Below are positions 54,600 to 63,643 of a DNA stretch of 64,000 nt, in pieces (positions within the stretch are counted from its first letter, which is position 1; the number at the start of each line of letters is the position of its first letter). A program made the position numbers and the translations under genes. This DNA is from CBDHFF01 sp965262395 (GTDB taxonomy: Bacteria; Pseudomonadota; Alphaproteobacteria; Rickettsiales; Anaplasmataceae), in NCBI GenBank assembly GCA_965262395.1, contig OZ253531.1, forward strand, positions 1,623,070-1,687,069, read 5' to 3'. The notes below the pieces were generated by a model, which did no database searches, was not told where the DNA came from, and was given only the letters and a program-made list of their open reading frames with translations.

Positions 54600-56228
54600 C
54601 TACTTTGCCAAGGGTAAATCAGGTTCCGATAGACCTGATTTTTCCCCAGCAAGAGGAGAAGCGTGTGAATCAGAGAGTCGTTGCACTGAGCATTTATCAG
54701 AACTAACAGCAACTCCCGAACCTTCAGCCTCTACTTTCCCATCTGTTGACTTTGTCACGGCAACTCCTAAACCTTCAGCCTCTACTTCCCCATCTGTTGC
54801 CTCTGTCACGGCAACTCCTGAACCTTCAGCCTCTACTTCCCCATCTGTTGCCTCTGTCACTACAGGCTTACTTATTGTATTACCTAATCCATCTCCCATT
54901 ACATAATCGCTTACTCTCTCCCCCGAAGTTGGACATATCCGTGTTGACGAATACGTATGATATAAGCTCATACCTGGGTTGTTTGGCTGGCCTCTGCTAG
55001 CTAACCTCTGCCTATTTTCTGCCTTCTCGCATTCTTTCTGAAAAGTAATTATTGCATAATGATAAGCAGTTCTCCTCAATTCCTTCTTATCTTGCTTTGA
55101 TGGGGCCTTCACTCTTATAGCATCTAAGACCCTTTCCATCTTAAATGCTTCAGATCTAACACGTATATAAAATATTTCCGGCTTTGAAATATGATCATTG
55201 ACTGTAATTTCTAGATTATCTCTACTTCCATCATTCTTGATTACAAAAGAAACATCTATCGCCCCACCCATTTCAAGTTTATTATGAGTCTGGAGATGCA
55301 AATCACGATCTTCACCCCGCTCTGTTAATAAAACATTATTTCTGGTTACAGCAAACAAACCAACAGGAATAATAGTAATTTTTTTAGACTGAAGCCCTTC
55401 TCTTCTCATTATGCACAAAGGCGAAAAAACATCTCTATAACTCTTGTCTGCTCCCATACCCAAATGATTAATTGCCCAACTCTCTAAAATATCTTCCGAC
55501 ATAACAGCAAGGTCGTCGTTTGTTAAACGACTCATGTTCACATCTATATTCATATAGAATATACATGGGGAATAATACTCAATTCCTCTACGTCCTACTA
55601 TCTTACCAGCATCTATCGTTGTACTGTACTCTTTACTAAATCCTAAGGGTGCCAACTGAATCCTAGGGCTTTTATTCATACTCCCCAATAACAACTTCAT
55701 CTGCTTCTGATCTTCCATATTAAGAGCAATTGCAAAATTAAATGTTTTAGTATCACTACAGTCTGCGCAATCTTGTGCAATATATGCACAAAATTTCTTC
55801 TTATCAACCTGGAGCTGATCTTTATACGCTCTAGTTTCTCGTGCACCTGCTTGTAAGTCTTGAATAAAAGAATAGGCAGATGTTTGGAGGCGCGAAGATT
55901 TTTCAGCATCAAAGCCTGGATTAGATACAATTTGCGAACCCCTTCTATCGGATGGCGCCCTGCCATCACTACGTCTAATAGTTCTTCCCCTGCCAGAAGC
56001 CCGATGCACAGAGACAGGGATTCCTGACGTATATGAGTTCAATTTCCCACCTTTTAGTCTTTCTTGCCAACCAGAAAGGACTACTGCGCTTTCAGCTCGA
56101 CGATCAGCTTCTGCTCTATCTTGCTCCTCTTGACGATTAGCTTCTGCTCTTTTTTGCTCCTCTTGACGATCAGCTTCTGCTCTTTTTTGTGCATCCTGAC
56201 TCTTAGTATCTTGCATTGTTGGCATCAA
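54600..56228 (-). CDS. Unknown protein with repeated ends
   Basis: I do not recognise this 542-residue protein. The N-terminus has an imperfect AEADRQEEQKR repeat (about 16-45), then a Ser/Arg-rich linker with RGRTIRRSDGRAPSDRRG. The middle 130-400 looks globular, with KFCAYIAQDCADCSDTKTFN, IFYMNIDVNMSRLTNDDL and a VIKNDGSRDNLEITV segment. The C-terminal tail has three 17-residue repeats (51 bp each) of the form TEATDGEVEAEGSGVA. No signal peptide is present. The overall build (repeats at both ends, unique core) resembles the other candidate effectors here. Confidence 0.7.
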   Translation of the reverse strand: MMPTMQDTKSQDAQKRAEADRQEEQKRAEANRQEEQDRAEADRRAESAVVLSGWQERLKGGKLNSYTSGIPVSVHRASGRGRTIRRSDGRAPSDRRGSQIVSNPGFDAEKSSRLQTSAYSFIQDLQAGARETRAYKDQLQVDKKKFCAYIAQDCADCSDTKTFNFAIALNMEDQKQMKLLLGSMNKSPRIQLAPLGFSKEYSTTIDAGKIVGRRGIEYYSPCIFYMNIDVNMSRLTNDDLAVMSEDILESWAINHLGMGADKSYRDVFSPLCIMRREGLQSKKITIIPVGLFAVTRNNVLLTERGEDRDLHLQTHNKLEMGGAIDVSFVIKNDGSRDNLEITVNDHISKPEIFYIRVRSEAFKMERVLDAIRVKAPSKQDKKELRRTAYHYAIITFQKECEKAENRQRLASRGQPNNPGMSLYHTYSSTRICPTSGERVSDYVMGDGLGNTISKPVVTEATDGEVEAEGSGVAVTEATDGEVEAEGLGVAVTKSTDGKVEAEGSGVAVSSDKCSVQRLSDSHASPLAGEKSGLSEPDLPLAK

Positions 56229-56617
56229 TCACTCCTATACATCAAATATTATAATTACTTCATTAGATCTAGTGTGTGGTATTCACTTAGAACAATCGTA
56301 GGTTGTATAAATAAAAAGTTAATTAATGATAAATATCAAATCAATGCCAAAATAATAACATGTTATTAACTACAAGCCTTATTGCGCATACAAAATGTGG
56401 GTGACATTACTATTGATAAACTTATATAATAGATTAATATAGCATTGTTATAATTAACCTAATTTATAGCACAAACTACATTTTGGGGTTATGTTAATAA
56501 ATTTTTGCAAGATATGGTTTTTTAAGGAATTTTGTTAACTATCTGTTAACGATATGTATAGTAGCTTGTACCCTAATTTGGTAAGCTTTATACAAAATAA
56601 ATGGAGGGAGAGTATAT
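56229..56617. other. Intergenic region with a divergent promoter area
   Basis: This 389-bp gap separates divergent genes. Besides the operator-like site listed separately, a TATAGT box (56557-56562) preceded by TG with a TTGTTA 19 bp upstream may serve the 56618 gene. No gene is visible. Confidence 0.4.
56534..56550 (+). promoter_or_regulatory. Paired GTTAAC operator-like site
   Basis: GTTAAC, itself a palindrome, occurs twice with five bases between them, placed between the possible -35 and -10 of the 56618 gene. The two half-sites are about one helical turn apart (11 bp centre to centre), as expected for a dimeric regulator. Confidence 0.4.
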
Positions 56618-57001
56618 ATGACTGATATAAAGAGTATGATAATCAAGAAAGTATCTAAGGATAAAAATAGCGATTCCTATGACTATGTTATGGATCCAAA
56701 TTTCCGTAGTGCCCTAAAGCAAAGAATTATCAATGCTAAAAATTCTAAAGAAGATCTGCTATTGTTAGATAATGGCTGCATGTATTCTGTACAAACGGTG
56801 ACAGTGGTTAAGAAATTGAACTGGAATTGTAAAAATGGGACTTTCGAGATAGCACGAACAAGCAGAAGAAAGCCTAGACAACCTACTCAGGATGTATTAG
56901 ATAACAATCAAGATATTTCTGAAAACTCTACTCAGCTAGTGAAAAAACAAGCTGAAATTAAGGGAAAAAAAGAAAGACTAACAGTTGATGCAAATAGTTA
57001 A
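56618..57001 (+). CDS. Small basic protein of unknown function
   Basis: The 127-residue protein has a very strong ribosome binding site (GGAGGGAG seven bases before ATG). A central strand-rich part (LLLLDNGCMYSVQTVTVVKKL) is followed by WNCKNGTFEIARTSRRKPRQ and a Lys-rich end. The basic RRKPRQ stretch could bind nucleic acid. I cannot name a family. It stands alone between two divergent neighbours. Confidence 0.7.
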   Translation: MTDIKSMIIKKVSKDKNSDSYDYVMDPNFRSALKQRIINAKNSKEDLLLLDNGCMYSVQTVTVVKKLNWNCKNGTFEIARTSRRKPRQPTQDVLDNNQDISENSTQLVKKQAEIKGKKERLTVDANS

Positions 57002-57450
57002 TTTGCAACGATAGTTGAAAAACAACAAAGGGAAGAAGCAGCACTGGTATGAACCTGTGTTGTGAAGCCCAAATCTGGTGTCAGTCGGCACTCATATGTT
57101 TATCTTGTCTGCTTTATATAATTTTTTTCAAAATAACGTCAATACTATCTATCTTGCTTACTGCTTGATGATCCATGGAAAAAATATTAGTACTCCCAAA
57201 GCTGAGTCTCATAATAATTATTAGAAGAAAAGTAATAGCAGAATTGGATTCATGACTAAATAACAGTTCCATAACCAGTATGTTATATAATTAACACATA
57301 CTATTTTCTTATAACCATATTTTCCCTCTGTATATCCCAGTATTAGAGACCTGCAAAATCATAATGAAATTAATCTAATAAAGATAATGGATGTTATATA
57401 GTGAGTTTCGTTTTATAGATAGAAAAATATAATACAAGAAGATCTAATCT
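57002..57450. other. Gap between convergent genes
   Basis: No gene, repeat or clear hairpin is visible in this 449-bp AT-rich stretch. Confidence 0.4.
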
Positions 57451-58026
57451 TTATTCCTCTAAGTCTATATCATCAGTCTCTCCAGGAGATAATGTCTTGA
57501 TCAAAGATAATATCTTATTCCTAATAGTTTGATCCTTTATACTACTATAGGCCTTAATCAGGGATAATACCTCTTTCCCTTTATAACTAACAACAATATT
57601 TTCAGACTCTGATGATAATTTATCGTACTTGAACTCCTCTCTATTATCATGAAGCCTACCTGCATGATTATCTAAAACCTCATGCATGGAACAGTTATCA
57701 TGACCAATATCAGCATCCACACCACTAAAAAAATAACCAACCTGAACTTCTAAGACCTTAGAAAATTGATAAAGTCTACTTGCACCAACCCTGTTATTAC
57801 CTTTCTCATATTTTTGTACTTGCTGAAATGTAATACCAACGGCTTTACCCAGGTCTTCCTGGCTCATACCCTTAATTACCCTACAGAACTTCATTCTTCT
57901 TCCAACATAAGTATCCACAGGATGTGGCATCTTTTTTACAACAGGAGGTGGCGTCTCTTTTACAACAGGAGGTGGCGTCTCCTTTACAACCAACTCAGCA
58001 TCCACGGATTCTCTCCCTGAAAGCAT
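57451..58026 (-). CDS. XRE-family transcription regulator
   Basis: A helix-turn-helix of the Cro/C1 type spans about 45-105: FCRVIKGMSQEDLGKAVGIT, then QQVQKYEKGNNRVGASRLYQ, the usual recognition helix, and FSKVLEVQVGYFF. The N-terminal tail has an 8-residue repeat (VVKETPPP, twice, then a variant). The C-terminal ~90 residues are acidic and helical. I start at ATG 58026, which has GAGG seven bases upstream; the open frame begins at TTG 58032. Single-domain XRE regulators in Rickettsiales control stage- or host-related genes; the targets here are unknown. Confidence 0.9.
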   Translation of the reverse strand: MLSGRESVDAELVVKETPPPVVKETPPPVVKKMPHPVDTYVGRRMKFCRVIKGMSQEDLGKAVGITFQQVQKYEKGNNRVGASRLYQFSKVLEVQVGYFFSGVDADIGHDNCSMHEVLDNHAGRLHDNREEFKYDKLSSESENIVVSYKGKEVLSLIKAYSSIKDQTIRNKILSLIKTLSPGETDDIDLEE

Positions 58027-58063
58027 AAACAAACCTCACAATTGCCTAAATCATTGTCATATA

Positions 58064-58075
58064 CTATCATGATAG
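58064..58075. promoter_or_regulatory. Palindrome upstream of the XRE regulator
   Basis: The 12-bp perfect palindrome CTATCATGATAG lies 38 bp before the regulator's start. It is well placed for binding by the regulator itself (autoregulation), which is inference. Confidence 0.45.
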
Positions 58076-58250
58076 ATTAAAAAAGTATAGATTAATTTTA
58101 GGATATAAGAGAATATATACTCGTTATAATGGAATTAGGATAAAACTAGATACTATAGGTCACTCATAGCCACATTTATTATGATAATCACAAATATCAT
58201 AAAATAACTAATAGTACTAATTATGGTATTATCGATCGTGAATGGAAACT

Positions 58251-60881
58251 CTATTTTTTTGTTCCTAAATGTATCTGCTTTTCAAGAGTGCTAGTATCAA
58301 AATATCTTTCTGGTTTCAGAATTAGACCCTTAACTTTCATATCTGCAGACAAAGTTCGATTTGGATCCATCGGAGTTCTAAATGACCAACGCATCAAACT
58401 ATTCACTATGAACTGGTTGAAATAAAAATGTGTTACTGAAGAACCAGTTGCTCTATTAGTGGCGAAATTAAAAGATAATACACCAACCCCATTAGCTATA
58501 TGTGATTTACCAGATATATTATTAAATAAAGTTTTGCCGCCTTTCAAAGACTGATTCACCAACGAAACTAAGCCAGACCTACTTTCAACGTAGTCCAAAC
58601 CATCGATTATTTTATCTATGGATAAATGATTATACTCTAAATTTCTAATAACAAAATTGTACTTACCGCTCAGGGTGCTGACTATCTGGTGCAATGAAGT
58701 TCCATAACCACCAATATTACCGTTCATACTCATATATCCGCTTACATCAGTATCAGTCGCATGTAATATAGACCCTAAGTTCATATTATTCAGAGCAAAA
58801 CCCAATTTAATGCCACGACGAGAACTGACAGAGTCTACAGAGCCATTAAGCACCAATTTACCATCGTATATACTACCTACACACTCCTTTATTATAAATG
58901 TTCCATCCAATAATTCACCATTTAAATGTGCTTTACCAACATATACATCATTATTTTTTATTTCATCAGCAACAAAAGCTAACCTACCATTGAATTTACT
59001 AATGCCCATAAGATCAAATTCATCATTGGACCACGAAAATTTAACAGGCAAAGATTTATCCACCTCATCAAATTCCACTGTATATAAACCAGTATTACCA
59101 AATATATTCAGATCTAATGATTCTGCCTTCACATATAAATCGATCTTAGGCACTATCTCCGAACTAATCAGGCTTAGATTTGCATTAAACTTACTTTTGT
59201 CGGAAACAAATTCGATCTGATTCAACATTAGGCTACTTTCTTCAGTTTCCATAATAAAGGACAAATTCTCTATTGTCGTATCATTTATTGTTACGTTATT
59301 CATATCGAATGTGATGCCAATATCTTTCTTTATATTACGCAACCAAATTAGATCTTTTGATGAACTGTTAATATCAAACTGATAATCATTAAGATCAATA
59401 TCTTCAACATTAATTGATCCAAGCACCTTAGGTGAATCATCATATTTCTTTAATGATATTATGCCATCGATCTTGCCATTACCCACACTAGCATCTATAT
59501 CACTAAATGAAATCAAAGACGGCTGTATCGTTAAATTACTCTTCATCTTTATTGCTTTATTCTCTTTCTCCTCCTGGATCTTGATGTAGTCTGGAGAAAA
59601 CATATTAAATATAGGCATAGTAGAAGCACTATAGAGGTTTAACTCTCCACGGAACTCAGTTCTAACATCATTACTATTTGTTGCACCGTTCAGTGCAATC
59701 ATCGTTCCGTCTAGGAATTTTGCCTTCAATGATTCCAATCTCAATGATCCATCATTGGCCTTCCCAGATATAATAACGCTATTAATTTTATTGTTATTAT
59801 AAAGAACATTGCTGAAATCTAAGTCAAACCCGGCTGTAGTACTTCTGTCAATATTAACGTATAATAGATCCATTAAATCATATAATGAAGATCCTCCCAG
59901 GCTATTATATCTGTATAACATGTCATCAAAATCAAACTCATCAAGATCAACCTTAATTTCGTAATTTGAAAAACCCTTGGACCAATCACTAACCACATAA
60001 CCAGTGCCTGAGATATATTCGGACTCAAGCTCTATATCCTTAATATAAAAGGCTTTGTCAGAGAGGGAAAATTCAGCACTAATTTTGAAATTATCTTCCT
60101 TTTTATTGTAAGCACTACTAAAGCCAAATAGATCAGCTATAAATAAATGAAATTTATCTCCATTACCCTTCGCCTTGCCTCTTATACCATCTTTACTTTC
60201 TTCGCCATCAAAAGAGATTTCAAAATAATCAGATTTTATTTGAAATTCCAGATCATCCTCTTTAGATTCAATTTCTATGTTATATAGATGATTATTTATA
60301 TATAAACTACTATCCATAGATATATTATTACCTGATACTTTGAGCTTTCCATCGATTCCTTCAATGTATTTAGAAAATGAAGAAAGATCAGAGAATAGAT
60401 TCACTTTGCCATTCATAATATCAACAATGATGGAGCTATTATTGGATCTTCTAATAGTCTTGAGCTGATTTAGAGAAAAATACGGCTCATGCACCACTAT
60501 CTTATTAATTATCGGCGAACTAGAAAAGATTGATAATAAGGACATATCAATATCTAACTCAGTTATAGAAGCAAAGCTGGCATTATATCCCTCTTGTTCA
60601 GGGTATTTTACTCGGACGTGCGCAACCTTAAGATTCATAGGTAAAATGCTGCCCTCTATATCTCCATATATAGTAACTTCTGCATTCAGGAATTTCTCTA
60701 ATTCCTGTGATATTCCTTGTCTGTATTGATTCCAATCAATAAACATTGGGAATACAAAAATAATCATAACTAAAGCAATAAAAGCAATAGAGCCGACCTT
60801 AATAGAGCGCCTCATCATCTGACTTCTTCTATGCATAGTAATGAATGTACTCTTATCGACAACCACTTCATATAACCACAA
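58251..60881 (-). CDS. AsmA-like envelope protein
   Basis: AsmA-type proteins are anchored in the inner membrane by one N-terminal helix, with a large periplasmic part implicated in lipid transport or outer-membrane assembly. The helix is at about 29-46 (VGSIAFIALVMIIFVFPM), followed at once by FIDWNQYRQGISQELEKF, the typical AsmA start. The long beta-rich body has repeated short strands and ends with the AsmA C-terminal region (SGYMSMNGNIGGYGTSLHQI and GKYNFVIRNLEYNHLSID). Length 876. The start may be Met16 (60836) rather than 60881. Confidence 0.87.
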   Translation of the reverse strand: MWLYEVVVDKSTFITMHRRSQMMRRSIKVGSIAFIALVMIIFVFPMFIDWNQYRQGISQELEKFLNAEVTIYGDIEGSILPMNLKVAHVRVKYPEQEGYNASFASITELDIDMSLLSIFSSSPIINKIVVHEPYFSLNQLKTIRRSNNSSIIVDIMNGKVNLFSDLSSFSKYIEGIDGKLKVSGNNISMDSSLYINNHLYNIEIESKEDDLEFQIKSDYFEISFDGEESKDGIRGKAKGNGDKFHLFIADLFGFSSAYNKKEDNFKISAEFSLSDKAFYIKDIELESEYISGTGYVVSDWSKGFSNYEIKVDLDEFDFDDMLYRYNSLGGSSLYDLMDLLYVNIDRSTTAGFDLDFSNVLYNNNKINSVIISGKANDGSLRLESLKAKFLDGTMIALNGATNSNDVRTEFRGELNLYSASTMPIFNMFSPDYIKIQEEKENKAIKMKSNLTIQPSLISFSDIDASVGNGKIDGIISLKKYDDSPKVLGSINVEDIDLNDYQFDINSSSKDLIWLRNIKKDIGITFDMNNVTINDTTIENLSFIMETEESSLMLNQIEFVSDKSKFNANLSLISSEIVPKIDLYVKAESLDLNIFGNTGLYTVEFDEVDKSLPVKFSWSNDEFDLMGISKFNGRLAFVADEIKNNDVYVGKAHLNGELLDGTFIIKECVGSIYDGKLVLNGSVDSVSSRRGIKLGFALNNMNLGSILHATDTDVSGYMSMNGNIGGYGTSLHQIVSTLSGKYNFVIRNLEYNHLSIDKIIDGLDYVESRSGLVSLVNQSLKGGKTLFNNISGKSHIANGVGVLSFNFATNRATGSSVTHFYFNQFIVNSLMRWSFRTPMDPNRTLSADMKVKGLILKPERYFDTSTLEKQIHLGTKK

Positions 60882-60970
60882 AAATCCCTGTGAATTCTAA
60901 ACATATTAGGCGCATAATTCAAGCTATAAATAAAGAAGCAAATTATATACCAATAGCCGATTCATCGACA

Positions 60971-61215
60971 CAAAATCCTAAAGGCATGTCCCATTGGTAT
61001 TGCAGGAGAACTGTTGCTAGAAGTAGCGCCTCCCCCCAGCACACTATCTCATACAAAATCCTAAAGGCATGTCCCATTGGTATTGCAGGAGAACTGTTGC
61101 TAGAAGTAGCGCCTCCCCCCAGCACACTATCTCATACAAAATCCTAAGGGCATGTCCCTCTTGGTATTGCAGGAGCACTGTTGCTAAAAGCAACATTTCC
61201 CAAACACACTACATT
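60971..61215. repeat. 83-bp tandem repeat seeded by a gene 3' end
   Basis: Copies start at 60971, 61054 and 61137 with an 83-bp period. The third copy runs over the last ~70 bp of the prepilin-like gene (stop at 61144). The first two copies are almost identical to each other, but differ from the in-gene copy at several bases. Each contains AATCCTAAAGGCATGTCCC. Copies 1 and 2 are downstream of the stop, so they are non-coding. Confidence 0.93.
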
Positions 61216-62715
61216 ATTCAGGACACCAGAAATATTATACTGTGAATTATATGCGGTACTATCAGTAGCGTATCTGTTGACACGATAAATGAAATTATAA
61301 TAAGGAAAGAATCTAACGCATTCAAAATATTGATTATGTCCACCAAGAACATTTGAAGGAGATTGTGCCTGAGTTAGCCCGCATACATCGTTTAAATTTT
61401 CGGAACAAAGGGCTGTTTCGAATACATTAGGATTTATAAATAACTTACAATATACCTTTTGTATGAAGGCATCCTCATCATAACCCAGACTAGAGTCATA
61501 TATATTATGACTAGTAACACTACGTAAGCCATTAAGCAATGCATCATACAATTCATCATGTGTATTCACAACTGCCTGGCTATTCGCATTCACGTAAGAG
61601 CCACTTGTATAAGTAGCCCCAGGATAAGAACCAAATAAAAATCTATGAGTAGGAAATACATAAACTATACCATTCCTTCTAAGCAAGGGATCAGTATGGT
61701 ATGATCGAACATATCCTCTCGCAGTATTAAGCTGATTGCCCTTATAACTATGTCCAATTGAAAAAATACGTGGAGAACTAGAACTACCACTCGCCGCCGG
61801 TGGTGGAGGTTGCGCTACGGCTGTTGCATCAAAAGCCATTGAATTTGCTTCGTGCGTTTGATCTATATTTGCAATCTCAGCTGGAGATAGCGGAATTTCA
61901 AAATTCCAGGCAGATTTGAATCTCATAATGTCATCAAAGACTGTTGATTCATCGCCTTGAGTTAAATAGTGTTTCGGGGACATATATATCCGAAAATATC
62001 CATTAAATAATGATAATTGCCTCCTCAATGCATAGCCTGACACAGTATCCAACAGACTACTTCCACCAGCACGAGGCCAGGCACCATGACCGCTCTTGCC
62101 ATGACTAATTAAAGTCATTACAGCATCATCTGTGACTAATTTATGACCAGGACCCGTGGGATTCAAAGCAGAAGAGATGCCTCCTGCCGCAGGATCAACA
62201 AGGAATATTGATGTAATGCCTCTATTACCACCACTGAATCCAGACACTGATGTGAAATCACTGTTAACCAGATATGTTATACGACGACCCCAACCATCAT
62301 ATAGCACATCATTACTTAATCCCAGATCATGCACAGGAACTACCCCTCTAGAAATCTTTCCAACAGTATGTCCACCAAAACCAAAGGTATCTATCGGTGA
62401 CTCTTGAATCCCTGCACATCTTGATTCTGTAACGTTACTAATAACTCTTTGTATCGGTTCACCTATTCCAAAATTGGTAGATAAATAAGACGCTCCACCC
62501 GGAGCTGGACAAGGGAGTTTACCTGTTAATTTTACATAATTATGTAAAGCTTTTTCTATTAGATCCAATTTCTCTATTGTCTCTTCATATCTCTTAATTT
62601 CTAGATAATTAGAACCAACTCCAATCCCTAGTTGGAGAAGGTACCCAACTATAATCATAACTATTGATAGTTCAACTAACGAAAAACCCTGTCTGGAAGT
62701 AACGGCCATGTTCAT
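61144..62715 (-). CDS. Prepilin-like protein, long C-terminal domain
   Basis: The N-terminus has a type IV prepilin signal: a short basic leader ending Gly, then FSLVELSIVMIIVGYLLQLG, with Glu at +5. The mature part has a helix, then LPCPAPGG, YDGWGRRITYLVNSDFT and LISHGKSGHGAWPRAGGSS, all shared with the downstream-numbered paralog (62782). A longer C-terminal part (about 330-520) has Cys-containing motifs (FIQKVYCKLFINP). Length 523 is far above a normal pilin. The 3' end is duplicated beyond the stop. It is the distal gene of a three-member cluster. Confidence 0.85.
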   Translation of the reverse strand: MNMAVTSRQGFSLVELSIVMIIVGYLLQLGIGVGSNYLEIKRYEETIEKLDLIEKALHNYVKLTGKLPCPAPGGASYLSTNFGIGEPIQRVISNVTESRCAGIQESPIDTFGFGGHTVGKISRGVVPVHDLGLSNDVLYDGWGRRITYLVNSDFTSVSGFSGGNRGITSIFLVDPAAGGISSALNPTGPGHKLVTDDAVMTLISHGKSGHGAWPRAGGSSLLDTVSGYALRRQLSLFNGYFRIYMSPKHYLTQGDESTVFDDIMRFKSAWNFEIPLSPAEIANIDQTHEANSMAFDATAVAQPPPPAASGSSSSPRIFSIGHSYKGNQLNTARGYVRSYHTDPLLRRNGIVYVFPTHRFLFGSYPGATYTSGSYVNANSQAVVNTHDELYDALLNGLRSVTSHNIYDSSLGYDEDAFIQKVYCKLFINPNVFETALCSENLNDVCGLTQAQSPSNVLGGHNQYFECVRFFPYYNFIYRVNRYATDSTAYNSQYNISGVLNNVVCLGNVAFSNSAPAIPRGTCP

Positions 62716-62781
62716 ATGATATATCCTGCATATGATAATCTACTAATAACCGTTCATTAAAAAAATATTAACCATTGATGT

Positions 62782-63639
62782 CTAATAATTAGTATTCATT
62801 GATAAAATCAGAGAAGCAGGAATTTCAAACTGCCAAGATACCTGATATCTTACTATATCATCATATATTGTACTGGGCTTTCTTTCTACACCTGGTGGAT
62901 AATTCTTCCCCATCATTAGAACTCTTGGTTTGAATGATGGATTTCCCCCGCTGCTTTGAATAGAATCAGCATTCATAATATCTCGTTCAGTGTTGTCACC
63001 TGCTGTATTAAGCCTGATTGATGACCCTCCTGCTTGTGACCAAGCCCCATGTCCACTCTCCCCATGACTAATCAGAACTATCACTGCATCTTCAATCGCT
63101 GGCACTGTAGCACCATAAGCATTATACACATATAATTGCCCCTTATCTCTATTTGCAAATCTATTAATTAAAGTAAATTTATTCTCAACTATATATGTAA
63201 TCCTTCTTCCCCAACCATCAAACATCATATCATCTGGTAAATCTAAACTACGAACTGGCACAACTCCCTTGGAAAATGTACCTGCCTCAACATCATAGTC
63301 GGTTCTTATGTTAAATACATTTTCTTCAATATTTAGACATTTAGGAGGATTATTTTCATCTACTGTCAGACCAGCATCAAAACTTCGTATACCCAAACCA
63401 AAGCCAGCATCATTCATAGCTCCACCACCTTTAGCTGGGCAAGGTAAGTGTCCATGTGTTTTCACATGTAGCTTAAGTGTGTCCTCAATAACATTCAATT
63501 TCTCAACAGTAATATTATATTTCTCTCTGGCTATATATCCTTTTCCTACATCATAACTACCGTAAATCATTACACTCGTTATAATGGTCACTATTGACAT
63601 TTCAAGCAGTGAAAATCCTCTTTGTGAATTAATTATCAT
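62782..63639 (-). CDS. Prepilin-like protein, short form
   Basis: The signal RGFSLLEMSIVTIITSVMIY (Glu at +5) is a type IV prepilin type. LPCPAKGGG, DGWGRRITYIVENKF and ISHGESGHGAWSQAGGSS match the neighbouring longer paralog over the first ~280 residues. I start at ATG 63639 (IINSQRG follows); the frame runs to 63660 with an earlier ATG. Without the extra C-terminal domain it is 285 residues. The last residues (IPASLILSMNTNY) parallel the EIPLSPAEIANID point of the longer form. Confidence 0.85.
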   Translation of the reverse strand: MIINSQRGFSLLEMSIVTIITSVMIYGSYDVGKGYIAREKYNITVEKLNVIEDTLKLHVKTHGHLPCPAKGGGAMNDAGFGLGIRSFDAGLTVDENNPPKCLNIEENVFNIRTDYDVEAGTFSKGVVPVRSLDLPDDMMFDGWGRRITYIVENKFTLINRFANRDKGQLYVYNAYGATVPAIEDAVIVLISHGESGHGAWSQAGGSSIRLNTAGDNTERDIMNADSIQSSGGNPSFKPRVLMMGKNYPPGVERKPSTIYDDIVRYQVSWQFEIPASLILSMNTNY

Positions 63640-63643
63640 GACT

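Noticed and set aside
54556..54906. Plus-strand Pro/Ser/Thr frame
   Set aside because: It is the antisense of the 51-bp repeat of the gene on the minus strand.
60845..61147. Plus-strand frame repeated over the 83-bp array
   Set aside because: It comes from the duplicated 3' end of the prepilin-like gene and has no start signal of its own.
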